Below, piece by piece: positions 1 through 8,865 of a stretch of 32,829 nt of DNA (the stretch's first letter is position 1; each line of letters begins with the position of its first letter). Made by a program: the position numbers and the translations under genes. Origin of the DNA: an uncultured Eubacteriales bacterium (GTDB lineage: Bacteria > Bacillota > Clostridia > Christensenellales > CAG-138); assembly GCA_900544555.1 (NCBI GenBank), contig UQWD01000022.1:1-32829 (forward strand). Direction: 5' to 3'. Under the pieces are notes generated by a model. It had not been told where the DNA came from. It did not search any database and saw nothing but the letters and a program-made list of their open reading frames with translations.

Positions 1-380
1 CATGGGTGAACCGCACGGCGGATCTGTCCGACTACGCCGGCGAGACGGTGCGCATAGCGTTCCGTCACCATGACGCAACGGATATGTTCGTGATGAAGCT
101 CGACCAGGTTGAAGTGTTCGCGGAGGCGGGCGAAGTGCCTACCCCCACGCCCGAGCAGCCTACGCCGACGCCCGGGGAGTGCACGTCCCCGACGCCCGAG
201 CAGCCTGAGGACCCCACGCCGACTCTCGAGCTGCCCACTCCCACTCCCGGGCAGCCTGCCGAGACCACGCCTAAACCCCAGGATCCCCCGAAGGCAGGCG
301 GAGTAAGCCTGGCGATAGTTGGCGCAGCCGTCGCAGCTCTCGGCGCAGCCGGCATCATCACCAGGAGAAAAAGATCCTAA
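1..380 (+). CDS. C-terminal end of a cell-surface protein (5' end outside window)
   Basis: The reading frame is open to the left edge. The residues W-V before N-R-T show that the GTG at 6 is internal and the true start lies outside. The visible part has three sections. First comes the end of a beta-sandwich domain with the pattern LSDYAGETVRIAFRH, typical of cleaved-adhesin / choice-of-anchor-J domains. Next is a Pro/Thr/Glu-rich stalk with repeated PTPTP and PTPEQP units. Last is a hydrophobic Ala/Gly segment closed by RRKRS, a membrane stop-transfer tail. No LPXTG motif is present, so covalent sortase anchoring is unlikely and the tail itself probably holds the protein at the membrane. The binding target cannot be told from this fragment. 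A terminator-like hairpin follows at 408-432. Confidence 0.75.
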   Translation, partial: WVNRTADLSDYAGETVRIAFRHHDATDMFVMKLDQVEVFAEAGEVPTPTPEQPTPTPGECTSPTPEQPEDPTPTLELPTPTPGQPAETTPKPQDPPKAGGVSLAIVGAAVAALGAAGIITRRKRS

Positions 381-407
381 AATTTAAGTAAGAACTGATA
401 ATGTAAG

Positions 408-432
408 GGAGCCGCCTTTGGTCGGCTCCTTT
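408..432 (+). terminator. Putative terminator of the surface-protein gene
   Basis: A perfect GGAGCCG/CGGCTCC stem (408-414 with 423-429) has an 8-nt loop and is followed by a short TTT run. It lies 28 nt after the stop codon. The U-tract is weak, so termination may be partial. Confidence 0.55.
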
Positions 433-813
433 CGGGTTTATCAAAGTAAGGCTGCCGTTTTTTAATATAGTCATTGTTCATAAAAGCGCTGAGGCCCATC
501 AAAGAAAGTATTTGAGCTGGCTTTACGCTCACATCTTAGCACAAATAATGCCCAAACTAGCGAGAATCAGAGGGCATTAGATAGTTTAACATGAGCCGCC
601 TTTTTGTTTTCAACTTGCTTTATTAATGTTTCTGTATCAATCGACAGTTTCCCGCCAAACATGCGATTCTTTAGCCGCGATACGTAAATACGCCGCGATG
701 ATTATTCAGCTTGCTGAAGATCTTAACCGCGTTACCGAACACTTCGCCTGAAAAAACAGCCGCACGGGCGAAATAGCGCGCCGCAATTACATGCAAAGTG
801 GTTTAGAGGGCAG
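433..813. other. Intergenic stretch without a convincing gene
   Basis: About 380 nt between two terminators. The best open frame is 626-751 on the plus strand, 41 codons starting MFLYQS and ending RVTEHFA. It has an amphipathic-looking second half but no good ribosome site and no family I recognise. It could be the tail of a decayed gene. I see no RNA gene or mobile-element end here. Confidence 0.4.
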
Positions 814-835
814 AAAAAAACCGCCCCAGGCGGTT
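814..835 (-). terminator. Terminator of the HU gene
   Basis: Read on the minus strand there is a 7-bp AACCGCC/GGCGGTT stem with a 3-nt loop followed by a run of seven Ts (814-820 as A on plus). It lies about 100 nt past the HU stop codon and is a classic intrinsic terminator. Confidence 0.8.
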
Positions 836-935
836 CTGTTTTGTATTTCGGTATTCTTAATGGTATGGTTTAGGCCGTTAAGCCCCAGCACAGCGGTATT
901 GCCGCGCAAAAGACGCTATGGGTTTAAATTCAAAA

Positions 936-1211
936 CTATTCATTCAACGCATCTTTAAGCGCTTTGCCGGCTTTGAACGCGGGCGCCTTGCTCGCCGCAA
1001 TCTCAATCTCAGCGCCGGTCATCGGATTATGGCCCTTGCGTGCGGGACGCTCGCGTACTTCAAAACCGCCGAACCCAACCATCTGTACCTTGTCGCCTTC
1101 TTTGAGCGCGTCGGTTATAGCGGTGAACACCGCGTTTACGGATTTCTCAGCATCCTTTTTCGACAGGCCGCTCTTTTCGGCGACCGCTGCGATTAATTCG
1201 GTCTTATTCAT
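936..1211 (-). CDS. hup: DNA-binding protein HU
   Basis: A 91-residue protein of normal HU length. It starts MNKTELIAAVAEKSGLSKK, with the helical dimerisation half at residues 1-45. It carries the GFGGFEVRERPARKGHNP signature at about 47-64; the Pro in NPMTG is the residue that intercalates DNA in the beta arm. HU is a small dimeric nucleoid protein that bends DNA with little sequence specificity. The ATG start has an AGGAGG ribosome site 7 nt upstream and a strong promoter further up, so the gene is probably transcribed on its own as well as from the yabM-yabN operon. In Clostridia HU commonly follows mazG/yabN and precedes the S4-domain gene yabO. Here a terminator follows and yabO is absent. 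Confidence 0.96.
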   Translation of the reverse strand: MNKTELIAAVAEKSGLSKKDAEKSVNAVFTAITDALKEGDKVQMVGFGGFEVRERPARKGHNPMTGAEIEIAASKAPAFKAGKALKDALNE

Positions 1212-1276
1212 GGTAAATTCCTCCTGAATCTTTATTCGTCTATATTTGGGGCGCCCGCCCCGAATTGCCAGACCCT

Positions 1277-1305
1277 ATTGTATCAACCTTTTTCTGATTG
1301 TACAA
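1277..1305 (-). promoter_or_regulatory. Sigma-A-type promoter of hup
   Basis: On the minus strand TTGTAC (1300-1305) is separated by exactly 17 nt from TACAAT (1277-1282), both close to consensus. The resulting leader contains a GC-rich hairpin (GGGGCG/CGCCCC region near 1247-1260) before the ribosome site. Confidence 0.75.
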
Positions 1306-1331
1306 GCATTTTTTGACTTCCAAGCCTATTT

Positions 1332-2765
1332 TTAAACCTGTTTCCCTTCAAGTTTGATTTTTACCCAATATTCGTCCATTTCCGCAAGCGTCATGGATTC
1401 GAGGTTCCGCCCGTCTCTCGACGCCGCTTCCTCCATCTTGGTAAAGCGGCGAATGAATTTTACCGTGGATTTCCTCAGGGCCGTTTCAGCTTCGATATTG
1501 AGATGCCGCGCCACATTAACAACGGAGAAAAGCAGGTCGCCGAGCTCCTCTTCGATACAGCGCCCGCAAGCGATTGCTTCCCGGAGCTCGCCGGCCTCTT
1601 CGCTTATCTTATGCAGCGCTTCCTCCGCTTCGCTCCAGTCAAACCCCGTCATGGAAGCCTTGCGTTGGACCTTGTCCGCATACATCAGCGCGGGAAAGCT
1701 TTCCGGCACAGCCCGTAACACTTCGGAGGCGGAGGCTTGCTTTTTCTCCTTCCGCTTAAGCCTGTCCCAATTTTTCAGCACTTCCCCCGAATCCATAACC
1801 GTCGCGTCCCCAAACACATGCGGATGGCGGTATACAAGCTTATCGACCACGCCGGTCGTAATATCCCTCAGCCCGAAAGCGCTTCGCTCTGAACCAATGA
1901 CGGCGTGAAAACAAACCTGCATCATAAGATCGCCAAGCTCCTCAACCATATCGTTGTCGTCCGCCCGCTCAATAGCGTCCAAAACTTCATAGGTTTCCTC
2001 AAGCAGGGCGGATTTAAGCGTATCATGCGTCTGCTCCCTGTCCCACGGGCAGCCGCCGGGCGCGCGCAGCCTTTCAAGCACGCGCATAAGTGAATCTATG
2101 CCGTGTCTTTCCAGTTGTTCAAACTCAGCGGGCGGTATAATTAAGGCCGTCGCCGCGAAATAAGAGCCCTGCTTTCTGTCTAACTCATACAGGCGGATAG
2201 GCGATACCACATAGCTGCCCGTGTCATCCATAACGGCAAAATATACCGTATATTCTCCAGGATAATACTCCAAAAGCGCCAGCTTTACCTCAGCCGCGCG
2301 TACGAAGGTATCAACCTCCTCAATACAGCATGGCTCGCTTGTTTCAAATCGTACAGGCAAAGCGTTAGCGGCGTACACACGAGCGTTCATGTATGGGAAT
2401 CCAAAAATTTCAGCCATTGCAGCCTCCGCATAGCCGGACGATGGCAGCAGGCGCACTTCGGTTCCCGTTTCGGCGGCCCGTTTGCATATCGCCCGAAGCT
2501 GCGCCTCTCCCGGCCCGCGCCCCGGTACGGCGTATACCGCGTCGCCTTTCGCGAGTACTGTTTCCGCGACGGCGCGGTTAAGCTCGTCAAAGTCCGCGCT
2601 TTGCCTGTAAAGGTAATCAAGCGAAACCGCTCCCGGCGGCAATACGCGTGCGCAGGGGTGCTCAAGCGTTTGCGCGAAAAGGCGCTGCGCTGAATTCACC
2701 GCGTTTAAGGCCGCTTCCGTAACGCTTTTTGGCGTCGCGAGCGGCGCGATAATTAACGTAGGCAT
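1332..2765 (-). CDS. mazG: Tetrapyrrole-methylase-like/MazG fusion (YabN type) NTP pyrophosphohydrolase
   Basis: A 477-residue two-part protein like YabN of Bacillus. Residues 1-220 form a degenerate SAM-dependent tetrapyrrole-methylase fold. The YAVPGRGPGEAQ loop remains near 78-89, but the usual N-terminal glycine-rich VGLGPG motif is missing. From about residue 225 there is a full MazG. Its first half carries GGCPWDREQTHDTLK (237-251), the metal-binding LLEETYE and EELGD. The second half repeats SEEAGELREA and EEELGDLLF. MazG hydrolyses (d)NTPs to monophosphates and pyrophosphate, cleaning the pool or lowering ppGpp-type alarmones; the substrate here is not determined. It starts 3 nt after the flippase gene stop, so the two are co-transcribed as yabM-yabN. 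Confidence 0.92.
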   Translation of the reverse strand: MPTLIIAPLATPKSVTEAALNAVNSAQRLFAQTLEHPCARVLPPGAVSLDYLYRQSADFDELNRAVAETVLAKGDAVYAVPGRGPGEAQLRAICKRAAETGTEVRLLPSSGYAEAAMAEIFGFPYMNARVYAANALPVRFETSEPCCIEEVDTFVRAAEVKLALLEYYPGEYTVYFAVMDDTGSYVVSPIRLYELDRKQGSYFAATALIIPPAEFEQLERHGIDSLMRVLERLRAPGGCPWDREQTHDTLKSALLEETYEVLDAIERADDNDMVEELGDLMMQVCFHAVIGSERSAFGLRDITTGVVDKLVYRHPHVFGDATVMDSGEVLKNWDRLKRKEKKQASASEVLRAVPESFPALMYADKVQRKASMTGFDWSEAEEALHKISEEAGELREAIACGRCIEEELGDLLFSVVNVARHLNIEAETALRKSTVKFIRRFTKMEEAASRDGRNLESMTLAEMDEYWVKIKLEGKQV

Positions 2766-2768
2766 AGT

Positions 2769-4370
2769 TTATTTTCTCCTGTACATTAACCGCGTCAGCC
2801 TCTTTCCGCCGGGGATATAAGCCAGCTCTTCGGGGCTGAGCATTTTAAATATAAATACGAAAGCGATATAGATTACTGCCCCCGCGCCTACTCCGGCCAA
2901 AGTCGCAAAGGCATTATGACCCGCGTTATGGAGCAGATTGTATACCAGCGAAGCCGCGACGCCCATCACAACGGAGCTGAACAGCGGCTTGATAAAAACG
3001 TCCCCGATATGGATTTTCATGCCGGTGCGCCTGATAACATAAATTGTATCCAAAATTCCCGCCGCAGCGTAGCAAACCACAGTGGATATCGAAGCTCCCT
3101 GAATATTGATATTGGGTATGCGCATCAAAATCAGCATGGTAACAACCTTGAGCACGCCCCCGAAAACCAGGTTCACGACGGATACCATCGGCCTGCCCAT
3201 ACCCTGTATAATACCCGTCATGGTCTGGACAAGCGACAGGAATAGTATACCGATTGACGCGGTACGCATAATATCCCCGGCCAACTGCACCTGCTCCTGA
3301 TTGAGCTTTGTAAAGAGAAGATCGATTACCGGCCCACCGAGTACAAACAGCCCCGCCGCGCACGGAGCGCCGACGATGAGCGCTAGCTTAAGCCCCGTTA
3401 AGGAAGCCTCCCGCACCCCCCTCCGGTTTTTGGCCGTCACGCGGACTGAGATTGCCGGAACCAGGCTCATGGCGAGCGCGGTTGTGATAACCGCCGGCAT
3501 ATTGATAATCGGCGTGACATGGGAGCGCAGAATGGAAAAAGCGTCCTTGGCGATATCAAGATTAAAGCCCAGGTCGTTAACGAGGATACTGACAATCATA
3601 TTGCTGTCGATAACGCCGGTAAGCGGCATGATAAGCGCGCCCAGCGTCACCGGTATCGCCGTCGCCAAGAGCCTTTTTGATATGGGGAAGAAGCCCCCGG
3701 GTAATCCCCGGCCCTGATTCCATAGAGGCGCGAGCTCCCTGCGCCTACGCGCGTAAAAGAACATCATAACGACAAGCGCCAGAAGCTCTGAAACGCTTAC
3801 GCCTATCAGCGCGCCCATAGCGGCGTACTCGGGGCCTTTCGGCATCAGTTTGGCAGCGAGATAAAACCCGACTCCCAGCTTGCCCAGCTGCTCCACCACC
3901 TGCGATACGGCGGTGCCGGTCATCAGCTGCAGGCCCTGCAAATATCCGCGGTACGCGCACATGATAGACGCGAATAGGAGCGCGGGCGCGAGCGCGCGGA
4001 TGGACAGCGCGGATTCCGGCATAAGGTTCGGCGCAAGAAGATCCGCGGCCAGGAACATGATGAGCATTGTCGCCACGCCGATTATGGTCAGCATCTTCAT
4101 CGCCGTGACGAACACCTCTCGCGCGCCCCTGTGATCCCCAAGCGTTACACGCTCGGCCACAAGCTTCGATATGGCCGTGGGCAGCCCGGCCGACGATATT
4201 ACGAGCAGGCCGGAATAATAAGGATAGGCCACTTCATAAAAACTCATTCCCTCAAGGCCCACGATTGTGGCCAGCGGGATTCGGTACACGGCGCCGATTG
4301 CCTTTACAATAAGCCCCGCCGCAGCCAGGATGGCCGCGCCTTTTACGAAGGAACCGGTTTTTCTCTCCAT
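2769..4370 (-). CDS. yabM: SpoVB/YabM-family polysaccharide or lipid-linked precursor flippase
   Basis: A 533-residue polytopic membrane protein with about 14 hydrophobic segments. It starts with a basic N-terminus and the motif KGAAILAAAGLIVKAIGAVYRIP, typical of the MOP-superfamily SpoVB/MurJ-like transporters. An internal R-x-x-x-K-N-R-R loop lies near residue 310, where MATE-like halves join. Relatives flip lipid-linked cell-wall or spore-cortex precursors. Direct linkage to the MazG fusion matches the yabM-yabN pair of Bacillus and Clostridia, so I prefer YabM to true SpoVB. The ATG has an AAGGAG site 8 nt upstream. An extended -10 promoter and a perfect palindrome lie just before it. 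Confidence 0.88.
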   Translation of the reverse strand: MERKTGSFVKGAAILAAAGLIVKAIGAVYRIPLATIVGLEGMSFYEVAYPYYSGLLVISSAGLPTAISKLVAERVTLGDHRGAREVFVTAMKMLTIIGVATMLIMFLAADLLAPNLMPESALSIRALAPALLFASIMCAYRGYLQGLQLMTGTAVSQVVEQLGKLGVGFYLAAKLMPKGPEYAAMGALIGVSVSELLALVVMMFFYARRRRELAPLWNQGRGLPGGFFPISKRLLATAIPVTLGALIMPLTGVIDSNMIVSILVNDLGFNLDIAKDAFSILRSHVTPIINMPAVITTALAMSLVPAISVRVTAKNRRGVREASLTGLKLALIVGAPCAAGLFVLGGPVIDLLFTKLNQEQVQLAGDIMRTASIGILFLSLVQTMTGIIQGMGRPMVSVVNLVFGGVLKVVTMLILMRIPNINIQGASISTVVCYAAAGILDTIYVIRRTGMKIHIGDVFIKPLFSSVVMGVAASLVYNLLHNAGHNAFATLAGVGAGAVIYIAFVFIFKMLSPEELAYIPGGKRLTRLMYRRK

Positions 4371-4388
4371 TATATTTACTCCTTATCA

Positions 4389-4418
4389 TTGCGGTGAACC
4401 GCAATCTCAAGTATTATA
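4389..4418 (-). promoter_or_regulatory. Extended -10 promoter and operator-like palindrome of yabM-mazG
   Basis: On the minus strand TGCTATAAT (TATAAT at 4413-4418) is an extended -10 box; no good -35 is present. The expected transcription start falls on a perfect 7-2-7 palindrome TTGCGGTGAACCGCAA at 4389-4404, placed between promoter and ribosome site. A repressor bound there would block initiation; the protein is unknown. Confidence 0.55.
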
Positions 4419-4892
4419 GCAGGTTCAGGGGTATAATGGAAGCGCGGCCCCGCTTTTGCGCCGCGTAAGCTTCAAAATTAACTCTCGTTTCAAAAATCCG
4501 CAATTTTTGTGCCGCGCAGAGCCGGCCGCCCCATTCCATAACCTTGCTATAAACATATGGAAACGGCGGGTTCAACGCCGGCCGCGCAAACAGCGCCGGA
4601 GGCGGAACCGTAAGTTGCCCCGAAGCTTACGTACCGCAATAAAAAATCGGCCGGCGGCCCACGTTTAAAATTTCCTATGTACATGTTATGCCCCGCGCGG
4701 GCCAAAAAAAACTCATGCGAATACGAGGGGTTCGCTCTCTCCAATTTGTGTAGTATAATAAATATGCTGACGCTGTTTCTACCGGTTATGGCTGTGATAA
4801 ACGGCAGCGCGCGTGCCGAAGTCCGGCGCGAAGATAAAATCCGGTCCCTTAAATGAACCATCGGCAGGAATTATTTATGCTAGAGGTGCCTC
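4419..4892. other. Divergent intergenic region between yabM and the ABC exporter
   Basis: About 470 nt with uneven base composition. Several GC-rich partial dyads (for example CCCGCGCGGG near 4692-4701) alternate with AT stretches. Open frames here lack ribosome sites and family resemblance. A plus-strand TATAAT at 4754-4759 probably serves the ABC gene. No known RNA family was recognised. Confidence 0.4.
4754..4759 (+). promoter_or_regulatory. Candidate -10 box for the ABC exporter operon
   Basis: A perfect TATAAT lies 134 nt before the start codon in an AT-rich pocket, but the -35 position (about 4731-4736, TTCGCT) is poor. The leader would be about 125 nt. Confidence 0.4.
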
Positions 4893-6626
4893 ATGCCATC
4901 CAGAAAACCATCCAAGCTACGCCGTTTTATGGGGTATTACAAACCCCATCTGCCGCTTTTTATACTCGACATGTTCTGCGCGCTGGTTATATCGGCGATA
5001 GACGTGGCTTACCCGCTCCTGTCCCGCTACGCGCTTCAGGAACTGCTTCCCATAGGAGAATACTCCGTTTTTTTCCAACTGATAATCATCGTACTGTTCG
5101 CATATATTCTTAGATCCGGCATGATGTATATCGTGACGGCGCTTGGCCACAGGCTGGGCTTGAAAATGGAGGCCGACATGCGGCGCGACGTGTTCTCGCA
5201 CCTGCAAAAGCTATCGTTCAGCTTTTACGACAAGTCCAGAACCGGGGCGCTCATGTCCCGCTGCACCCACGACCTGTTTGAGATCGTTGAACTGGCCCAT
5301 CACGGCCCGGAGGATCTTTTCATATCCATCGTAACGTTCACCGGCGCGTTTATCGTGATGCTCACCATTGAGTGGCGGCTCGCGCTTATGATTATCATAA
5401 GCGTTCCGCTCATGGTCCTGTTTGTGGCAAAGCTCCGCAAGCGCATGAACCGCGTTTCCCGCAACGTTAAGGAAAGCGTGGCCGTTATTAACGCGGGGAT
5501 AGAATCCTCCATATCCGGAGCGCGGGTTGCGCAGGCGTTTTCAAACGAGGATTATGAGATCAAGAAGTTTGACAGAGGGAACCGGCAATATGTCAATTCC
5601 CGGAACGGCTACTATAAAACGATGGGGATCTTTTTCTCCGGCATGGAGTTTTTTACATCGGTGCTCAACGTGCTCGTGCTGGCGGTGGGCGGATACTTTA
5701 TAATGCAGGATAACATGGATGTAATCGCGCTGCTCACGTTTACGTTGTATATATCCTCCTTTACATCCCCGATACGCAAGCTGGCGAATTTCGCGGAAAC
5801 CTACACGATGGGCATGACCGGCTTTGCGCGCTTTACCGAGCTGATGGATACCGAGCCGGAAATCGTCGACGCGAAAGACGCCGTTGATATAAAAAATGTA
5901 AAGGGGGATATCACCTATGAAAACGTTACCTTTAGCTATGGCGGCGGAGCGCCTGTACTTAGGAACGTAAACCTGACAATACCCGCAGGCAGAACGTTAG
6001 CGCTTGTGGGGCCGTCCGGCGGCGGGAAAACGACGCTTTGCCATCTTCTGCCGCGTTTTTACGACGTGACGAGCGGTCGTATATGCGTCGATGGGCGCGA
6101 TATTCGAAAAGCGACGCTGCATTCGCTGCGCGAGAATATCGGCATCGTCCAGCAGGACGTGTTCCTGTTCGCGGATACAATTCGTGAAAACATCCGTTAC
6201 GGCAGGATAAACGCTACGGATGACGATATTATAAAGGCGGCGAAGGACGCCGAAATACATGAGGATATTATGGCGATGCCCATGGGTTATGATACGGTTG
6301 TAGGCGAACGGGGCATTACGCTTTCCGGCGGACAAAAGCAGAGAGTTTCCATCGCCCGCATTTTTTTGAAGAATCCACCCATACTCATACTGGATGAGGC
6401 TACCAGCGCGCTTGATTCCGCCACGGAAGCCCGGATAAATTCCGCGTTCGACAGGCTGAGCGAGGGGCGCACCACACTTGTAATCGCACACAGGCTTTCA
6501 ACAATTCGCGGTGCGGACGAAATCGTGGTTATCGACGAAGAGGGCGTACGCGAGCAGGGCGCCCACGCGGAGCTGCTGGAAAAAGGCGGGGAATACGCCG
6601 CGCTTTATAACGCGCAGCGGAACTGA
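4893..6626 (+). CDS. ABC exporter, fused membrane and ATPase domains (MsbA/YwjA type)
   Basis: A 577-residue half-transporter acting as a dimer in the membrane. Residues about 15-310 hold six membrane segments with the type-I exporter pattern, including LSFSFYDKSRTGALMSR in the first coupling region. Residues about 335-577 are the ATPase. They carry Walker A GPSGGGKTT (373-381), Q-loop VQQDVFLF, signature LSGGQKQR (477-484), Walker B ILILDEATSALD (497-508) and switch histidine AHRLSTI. Relatives export lipids, drugs or peptides; the substrate is not readable. The start at 4893 has only a weak AGAGGTG site. The nucleoside kinase gene begins 17 nt after its stop, so the two are probably co-transcribed. 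Confidence 0.93.
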   Translation: MPSRKPSKLRRFMGYYKPHLPLFILDMFCALVISAIDVAYPLLSRYALQELLPIGEYSVFFQLIIIVLFAYILRSGMMYIVTALGHRLGLKMEADMRRDVFSHLQKLSFSFYDKSRTGALMSRCTHDLFEIVELAHHGPEDLFISIVTFTGAFIVMLTIEWRLALMIIISVPLMVLFVAKLRKRMNRVSRNVKESVAVINAGIESSISGARVAQAFSNEDYEIKKFDRGNRQYVNSRNGYYKTMGIFFSGMEFFTSVLNVLVLAVGGYFIMQDNMDVIALLTFTLYISSFTSPIRKLANFAETYTMGMTGFARFTELMDTEPEIVDAKDAVDIKNVKGDITYENVTFSYGGGAPVLRNVNLTIPAGRTLALVGPSGGGKTTLCHLLPRFYDVTSGRICVDGRDIRKATLHSLRENIGIVQQDVFLFADTIRENIRYGRINATDDDIIKAAKDAEIHEDIMAMPMGYDTVVGERGITLSGGQKQRVSIARIFLKNPPILILDEATSALDSATEARINSAFDRLSEGRTTLVIAHRLSTIRGADEIVVIDEEGVREQGAHAELLEKGGEYAALYNAQRN

Positions 6627-6643
6627 GCAAAAAAGGAGAAAAT

Positions 6644-8305
6644 ATGAAGCTGACAATTGACGGTATTGTTACCGATATAAAAACCGGCGAAAGCATTTTG
6701 GACGCGGTTGTCAAGCTGGGTATGGACAGCGATACGCTCGCCAAACGCCCGCTGGCCGCTCAGATAGGCGGAGAGGTGTTCAGCCTGCGCTATACGCCGT
6801 TCCGCGATGCCGAGGTGCATCTTTTGCGTTACGGCGAGGATTCCGGGCGGCGCGTTTACGAGCGCACGCTTCAATTCCTTTTGATAATGGCTGTGCGCCG
6901 CCTATACCCAGAGGCAAAGGTATACGTAAGGTATTCCCTTGGCCCGGGGCTGTACGTCGCCATCGATAAGGCGCCCGCGCTCAGCCCGGACGACGTGCTC
7001 GCGCTTGAAAGCGAATGCAGGCGTATTGTCCGTCTTGGAATACCCCTCGAGCGCAAGCGCATGAACATCAACGAGGCACTGGCGTTTTATGAGGCCGACG
7101 GGCAGGCGGATAAGGCAAAACTGCTTAAGTGGCGACAATTCAGTTATTTTGACGTTTATAAAGCCGGGGATGACGGGTACATGGATTACTTTTACGGCGA
7201 GATGTGCCCTACCACCGCTTATGCGGACGTGTTCAGGCTTCATTATCTTGACGGGGCGGCGCTTATGCTCATGCCTCGGAGCGATATGCCGGACGTCCCT
7301 TCGGAGTATGAACCTTACCCCAAGCTCCACGCCGTTTTTTTGCAAAGCGATACCTGGGGAAGGCTGATGAAATGCGGCACGGCGGCGGAGTTGAACGAAT
7401 TTGTACACAGCGGCCGGATAAGGGAGCTTATACGCGTGAACGAGGCGCTGCATGAAAAATCCTACGCAAATATAGCGGATAATATTGTAAACCGCAAGGC
7501 GCGCGCGGTAATGGTTGCGGGGCCAAGCTCATCCGGGAAGACCACCTCGGCAAACCGCATCGCCACACAACTTCGCGTTTTAGGCCAGGACCCCATCATG
7601 CTTTCGCTGGACGATTATTACCTTGACAGGGACTCCATCCCCGCAAATGAACACGGGGAAAAGGATCTTGAGCATATCAACACGCTGGATATTAAAAGGT
7701 TCAACAGCGATTTAAAATGCCTTTTAAGGGGGGATGAGGTTGAAATCCCCGTATTCGACTTTAGAAAGGGCAAGCGGGCTGAAAAGGGGCGCGTAATCAG
7801 CGCGAAAAAGGAGCAGCCTCTTATTATAGAGGGCATTCACGGCTTAAACCCGGTTATGCTCAACGAAGGGATTTCCCCGGGGGACGTTTACCGCGTGTAT
7901 GTATCCGCCTTGACCACCCTGAACCTAGACGATCATAACCGCATACGAACGACCGACGTGCGGCTGCTGCGCCGCCTGGTACGCGATTATGAAACCCGGA
8001 ACGCCTCTATGGAGCTTACGCTTTCCATGTGGCCAAGCGTGCGGCGGGGCGAGGAGCGCTGGATTTTCCCCTATCAGGAGCATGCGGACGCCCTATTCAA
8101 TACCACGCTGGTTTATGAGCTATCCGTTTTAAAGCGCCACGCTTACCCGCTGCTTCAGGCCGTTCCGCCTGAAAGCCCTCATTTTGCCAGGGCACGCGAT
8201 ATTGTTAAGTTTTTGAACTATTTCCTGGAGGCCGATGTGGAGGATGAAATCCCTCCAACCTCTATACTCCGCGAGTTTATCGGTGGTAACACGTTTTACC
8301 TATAA
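6644..8305 (+). CDS. Nucleoside (uridine) kinase with N-terminal TGS/ThrRS-like region
   Basis: A 553-residue protein of a Clostridia-typical two-part family. Residues 1-70 resemble a TGS/ubiquitin-like fold, and 70-270 resemble the second additional domain of threonyl-tRNA synthetase. The C-terminal part is a P-loop uridine-kinase/phosphoribulokinase domain. It has Walker A GPSSSGKTT (293-301), the substrate-contact SLDDYYLDRD and a Walker-B-like LIIEGIHGLN. It should phosphorylate a nucleoside with NTP in the cytoplasm (salvage). What the synthetase-like half senses is unknown; it may bind RNA or an amino acid. The ATG has an AAGGAG site 7 nt upstream. Confidence 0.88.
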   Translation: MKLTIDGIVTDIKTGESILDAVVKLGMDSDTLAKRPLAAQIGGEVFSLRYTPFRDAEVHLLRYGEDSGRRVYERTLQFLLIMAVRRLYPEAKVYVRYSLGPGLYVAIDKAPALSPDDVLALESECRRIVRLGIPLERKRMNINEALAFYEADGQADKAKLLKWRQFSYFDVYKAGDDGYMDYFYGEMCPTTAYADVFRLHYLDGAALMLMPRSDMPDVPSEYEPYPKLHAVFLQSDTWGRLMKCGTAAELNEFVHSGRIRELIRVNEALHEKSYANIADNIVNRKARAVMVAGPSSSGKTTSANRIATQLRVLGQDPIMLSLDDYYLDRDSIPANEHGEKDLEHINTLDIKRFNSDLKCLLRGDEVEIPVFDFRKGKRAEKGRVISAKKEQPLIIEGIHGLNPVMLNEGISPGDVYRVYVSALTTLNLDDHNRIRTTDVRLLRRLVRDYETRNASMELTLSMWPSVRRGEERWIFPYQEHADALFNTTLVYELSVLKRHAYPLLQAVPPESPHFARARDIVKFLNYFLEADVEDEIPPTSILREFIGGNTFYL

Positions 8306-8360
8306 CTGGCCGCCGTCAGGCGGCATTGAGCAAACTACAACGGGAGGTGATGTGCGGCGG

Positions 8361-8786
8361 ATGATTAAGAAGGAGAAATCCTGCGGCGCAGTTGTCATCA
8401 GGCGGCTGGGAAGCGAGTGGAGCGTGCTTTTGATACAAAACATAAAAGGGAGCTGGTGTTACCCAAAGGGGCATGTTGAAGGAGATGAAACCGAGGAGGA
8501 GACGGCCCTGCGCGAGATCAAGGAGGAAACCGCGCTCGACGTTAAAATCGATTCAGGCTTTCGGCAGGTTGTTCGCTACTCGCCAAGAAAACGCGTTTTT
8601 AAGGAAGTCGTATATTTTTTGGCGCACGCACAAAACGGCGCCACCTTACCACAAAAGGAGGAGGTGCGCCAATGCAAATGGTATTTACTGAGCAGCGCGC
8701 TCAGTGCCGTAACCTTTGAAAACGATCGGCAGGTACTTGCTCGGGCGATAAAATATATTTCGGCCAACTACGATGAAGAGCTCTGA
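8361..8786 (+). CDS. Nudix hydrolase, Ap4A-hydrolase-like
   Basis: A 141-residue protein starting MIKKEKSCGAVVIRR. The Nudix box GHVEGDETEEETALREIKEE begins at residue 37, with Ala in place of the last Gly (EETAL). The lead-in WCYPKGHVEG is typical of diadenosine-tetraphosphate hydrolases, which remove stress-induced Ap4A or other nucleoside diphosphates linked to X. I place the start at ATG 8361, which has GGAGGTGA 10 nt upstream. An in-frame GTG at 8352 is an alternative, and frames reaching further left overlap the kinase gene. It lies 55 nt after the kinase gene and is probably in the same operon. Confidence 0.9.
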   Translation: MIKKEKSCGAVVIRRLGSEWSVLLIQNIKGSWCYPKGHVEGDETEEETALREIKEETALDVKIDSGFRQVVRYSPRKRVFKEVVYFLAHAQNGATLPQKEEVRQCKWYLLSSALSAVTFENDRQVLARAIKYISANYDEEL

Positions 8787-8865
8787 CGACGCGTATAATG
8801 CTCCCCGGGGATAAGCGATAGGTATGTTGTACTTATGATAAAGCCAACTAACAGGGGGTCGTATC

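Noticed and set aside
4683..4720. CCCGCGCGGG with an A-run as a terminator
   Set aside because: The A-run follows on the plus strand and no gene ends nearby on the minus strand; orientation is wrong for an intrinsic terminator.
4547..4861. 104-codon minus-strand frame between yabM and the ABC gene
   Set aside because: No ribosome site, no family resemblance, overlaps the likely ABC promoter and leader; probably chance in GC-rich DNA.
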